This document shows, piece after piece, positions 62,230 to 64,000 of a DNA stretch of 64,000 nucleotides. Source of the stretch: Streptomyces nodosus (GTDB taxonomy: Bacteria; Actinomycetota; Actinomycetes; Streptomycetales; Streptomycetaceae); contig NZ_CP023747.1 of the NCBI RefSeq assembly GCF_008704995.1, positions 3,684,501-3,748,500 on the forward strand, written 5' to 3'. A program made the position numbers and the translations under genes. The notes beneath the pieces were generated by a model that saw only the letters and a program-made list of their open reading frames with translations, was not told the origin of the DNA and did not search any database. How positions within the stretch are numbered: position 1 is the first letter of the stretch; each line of letters begins with the position of its first letter.

Positions 62230-63885
62230 TCAGATCTCCGTGACGTCCAGCTCTCCCTCGGCGTACTGCCTGCGGAGCACCTTCTTGTCGAACTTGCCGA
62301 CGCTCGTCTTGGGTACCGACTCGATGATCGTCCAGCGCTCGGGCAGCTGCCACTTGGCGATCCGGCCCTCCTCGGCGAGGAACAAGCGGAGCGTGGCGAA
62401 GTCGGCGGCGGCCCCCTCCTTCAACACCACAGTGGCCAGGGGCCGTTCACCCCACTTGTCGTCCGGGACGGCGACCACGGCGGCCTCGGCTACATCGGGG
62501 TGGCACATCAGGGCGTTCTCCAGGTCCACGGAGGAGATCCACTCACCGCCGGACTTGATGACGTCCTTGGAACGGTCGGTGAGGGTGAGATAGCCGTCGG
62601 GGCTTATGGTGCCGACGTCCCCCGTCTTGAGCCAGCCGTCCTCGCTGAACTTGTCGGCGGGGCGGAGCGGTTCGGCGTCCGGCCCGTTGTAGTAGGCGCC
62701 CGCGATCCATGGACCGCGCACCTCCAGCTCACCCGCCGACTCACCGTCCCAGGGCAGCCGTTCGCCACCGGGCCCGGAGAGCCGCGCTTCGACTCCGACC
62801 GGGAAACGGCCCTGGGTGAGCCGGTAGCCGAACTCCTCCTCGGTGCCCATCACATGGGCCGGCGGCCGGGACACCGTGCCGAGCGGAGAGGTCTCGGTCA
62901 TTCCCCAGGCGTGGCAGACCCGCATCCCGAGCGTGTCGAAGGCCTCCATGAGCGAGGGCGGGCAGGCCGAGCCGCCGATGGTGACATGGGCGAGCGAGGA
63001 GACATCGCGGGGCCGGGCGGACAGCTCGGCGAGCAGGCCCTGCCAGATGGTGGGGACGGCGGCGGCATGCGTCGGCCGCTCGCTCTCGATCATCCGGGCG
63101 AGCGGCGCGGGCTGCAGAAAGCGGTCCGGCATCAGGAGATTGACACCGCACATAAAGGTGGCGTGCGGCAGTCCCCAGGCATTGACATGGAACTGCGGGA
63201 CCACGACGAGGGAGGTGTCCCGGTCGGTCAGCCCTATCGACTCGGTCATATTGACCTGCATGGAGTGCAGATAGATCGAACGGTGGGAGTACACCACGCC
63301 CTTGGGGTCACCGGTGGTGCCGGAGGTGTAGCACATGGCGGCGGCCTGGCGTTCGTCCAGCTCCGGCCAGTCGTAGACGGCCGGCTTGCCGGCGATCAGC
63401 TCCTCGTAGTCGTGGACCCGGGCGTGGGCGCCGTCGAGGACGGAACGGTCCCCCGGCCCCGAGACCACGAGGTGTTCGACCGTCGGCAGGTGCGGCAGCA
63501 GCGGGGCCAGCAGCGGCAGCAGCGACCCATTGACGATGATCACGCGGTCGGCGGCGTGGTTGACGATCCACACCAACTGCTCGGCGGGCAGCCGAAGGTT
63601 GAGCGTATGCAGGACGGCCCCCATGGAGGGGATCGCGAAGTAGGCCTCGACATGCTCGGCGTTGTTCCACATGAGCGTTGCCACCCGGTCGTCGCCCCGG
63701 ACGCCGAGATCGTCGTGGAGGGCGTTCGCCAGCTGCACCGCGCGGGCGCCGGACTCGGCGAAACTGCGGCGCCGCGGTTCGCCCTCACCGGTCCAGGTGA
63801 TGATCTGGGACCGCCCGTGCACCCGCACCCCGTGCAGCAGAATGCGGGTGACGGTCAACGGTACGTCCTGCATGGTGCTCAGCAC
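62230..63885 (-). CDS. Long-chain fatty acid-CoA ligase (AMP-forming)
   Basis: 551 residues of the AlkK/FadD-like adenylate-forming family. Motifs: P-loop YTSGTTGDPKGVVYSH (about residue 190), VVVPQFHVNAWGLPH, GMTETSPLGT, the C-terminal hinge region GWLKTGDVGTISPDGYLTLTDRSKDVIKSGGEW in outline (TGDVGTISPDGYL; DRSKD) and the catalytic Lys in PKTSVGKFDKK. It activates fatty acids for degradation or lipid synthesis. The GTG at 63885 has GGGAGG 6 nt upstream, better than ATG 63873. An 18-bp perfect palindrome lies 59-76 bp upstream of the start, probably a repressor site. Confidence 0.92.
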   Translation of the reverse strand: MLSTMQDVPLTVTRILLHGVRVHGRSQIITWTGEGEPRRRSFAESGARAVQLANALHDDLGVRGDDRVATLMWNNAEHVEAYFAIPSMGAVLHTLNLRLPAEQLVWIVNHAADRVIIVNGSLLPLLAPLLPHLPTVEHLVVSGPGDRSVLDGAHARVHDYEELIAGKPAVYDWPELDERQAAAMCYTSGTTGDPKGVVYSHRSIYLHSMQVNMTESIGLTDRDTSLVVVPQFHVNAWGLPHATFMCGVNLLMPDRFLQPAPLARMIESERPTHAAAVPTIWQGLLAELSARPRDVSSLAHVTIGGSACPPSLMEAFDTLGMRVCHAWGMTETSPLGTVSRPPAHVMGTEEEFGYRLTQGRFPVGVEARLSGPGGERLPWDGESAGELEVRGPWIAGAYYNGPDAEPLRPADKFSEDGWLKTGDVGTISPDGYLTLTDRSKDVIKSGGEWISSVDLENALMCHPDVAEAAVVAVPDDKWGERPLATVVLKEGAAADFATLRLFLAEEGRIAKWQLPERWTIIESVPKTSVGKFDKKVLRRQYAEGELDVTEI

Positions 63886-63943
63886 GGCGTCCTCCCAGGG
63901 CGACACTGCCTACGCGGTAGTAAGGGCTGCGCTGATTCTGCGC

Positions 63944-63961
63944 ACATACCACGTGGTATGT
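63944..63961 (-). promoter_or_regulatory. 18-bp perfect palindrome upstream of acyl-CoA ligase
   Basis: acataccacgtggtatgt is its own reverse complement. It lies 59-76 bp upstream of the GTG start, in the promoter area. It looks like a TetR-family operator of a fatty-acid regulator; the regulator gene is not in the window. Confidence 0.6.
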
Positions 63962-64000
63962 CACTAGGCCCGGCACGATCGATCACCGACCGCACCGTGC

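Noticed and set aside
57905..62353. A 1482-codon open frame on the minus strand
   Set aside because: Antisense shadow of the pseudokinase gene, which has real domains.

Overview
This window is GC-rich actinobacterial chromosome with codon use, gene families and gene order that match Streptomyces. From memory, the order corresponds to the core region running from vdh (SCO4089 in S. coelicolor) down towards SCO4009. There are no transposases, phage genes, CRISPR arrays or resistance islands; this is core chromosome. A perfect ParB site (parS) near the right end fits an origin-proximal position.

Layout. 1-20.4 kb is a housekeeping block: valine dehydrogenase, a DUF3073 protein, six purine genes (purM, purF, purL, purQ, purS, purC) plus purD, the nucleoid protein LsrL, three glycine tRNAs, dnaX and the SRP 4.5S RNA. 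The purine genes are spread over four minus-strand units (purF-purM, purS-purQ-purL, purC, purD). 20.4-36 kb holds tRNA-Ser, a teichoic-acid-type polymerase, a UvrA-like ATPase, a SpoIIE-type phosphatase, a sugar ABC importer without its own ATPase, a CopC-CopD fusion and an iron-box-controlled penicillin acylase-GNAT fusion. 36-44.7 kb contains small membrane and hypothetical proteins, upp, tadA with its partner gene, tRNA-Ser(CGA) and the two SigB/F-type sigma factors sigF and sigN. 44.9-52.7 kb is efflux and regulation: a MarR-MFS-YceI unit, a PPOX/F420-type oxidoreductase, an MFS-TetR pair and an orphan OmpR-type response regulator. 52.9-64 kb has a DUF2797 protein, a DUF1416-metallo-beta-lactamase-rhodanese fusion, a DinB protein, tRNA-Arg(ACG), tRNA-Ser(GCT), an SSI-like protease inhibitor, a 1473-residue degenerate hybrid kinase, parS and an acyl-CoA ligase.

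Systems most worth attention: (1) a tRNA-Gly(UCC) whose T arm carries GTGC in place of the universal GTTC, resembling staphylococcal tRNAs reserved for cell-wall synthesis; (2) the iron-box penicillin acylase-GNAT fusion; (3) the MarR-controlled pump with three cytoplasmic CnaB-like domains beside a CnaB-YceI protein; (4) the giant pseudokinase with a repeat-containing proline/arginine-rich linker; (5) parS centred in a 42-bp perfect palindrome between convergent genes; (6) several strong unassigned operators (upstream of DinB, acyl-CoA ligase, MFS, sugar importer and sigN).

Many starts here have no Shine-Dalgarno sequence but carry a TANNNT box 6-9 nt upstream, which is the pattern of leaderless mRNAs. 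All functional statements rest on reading the sequence and on family knowledge; no searches were run.
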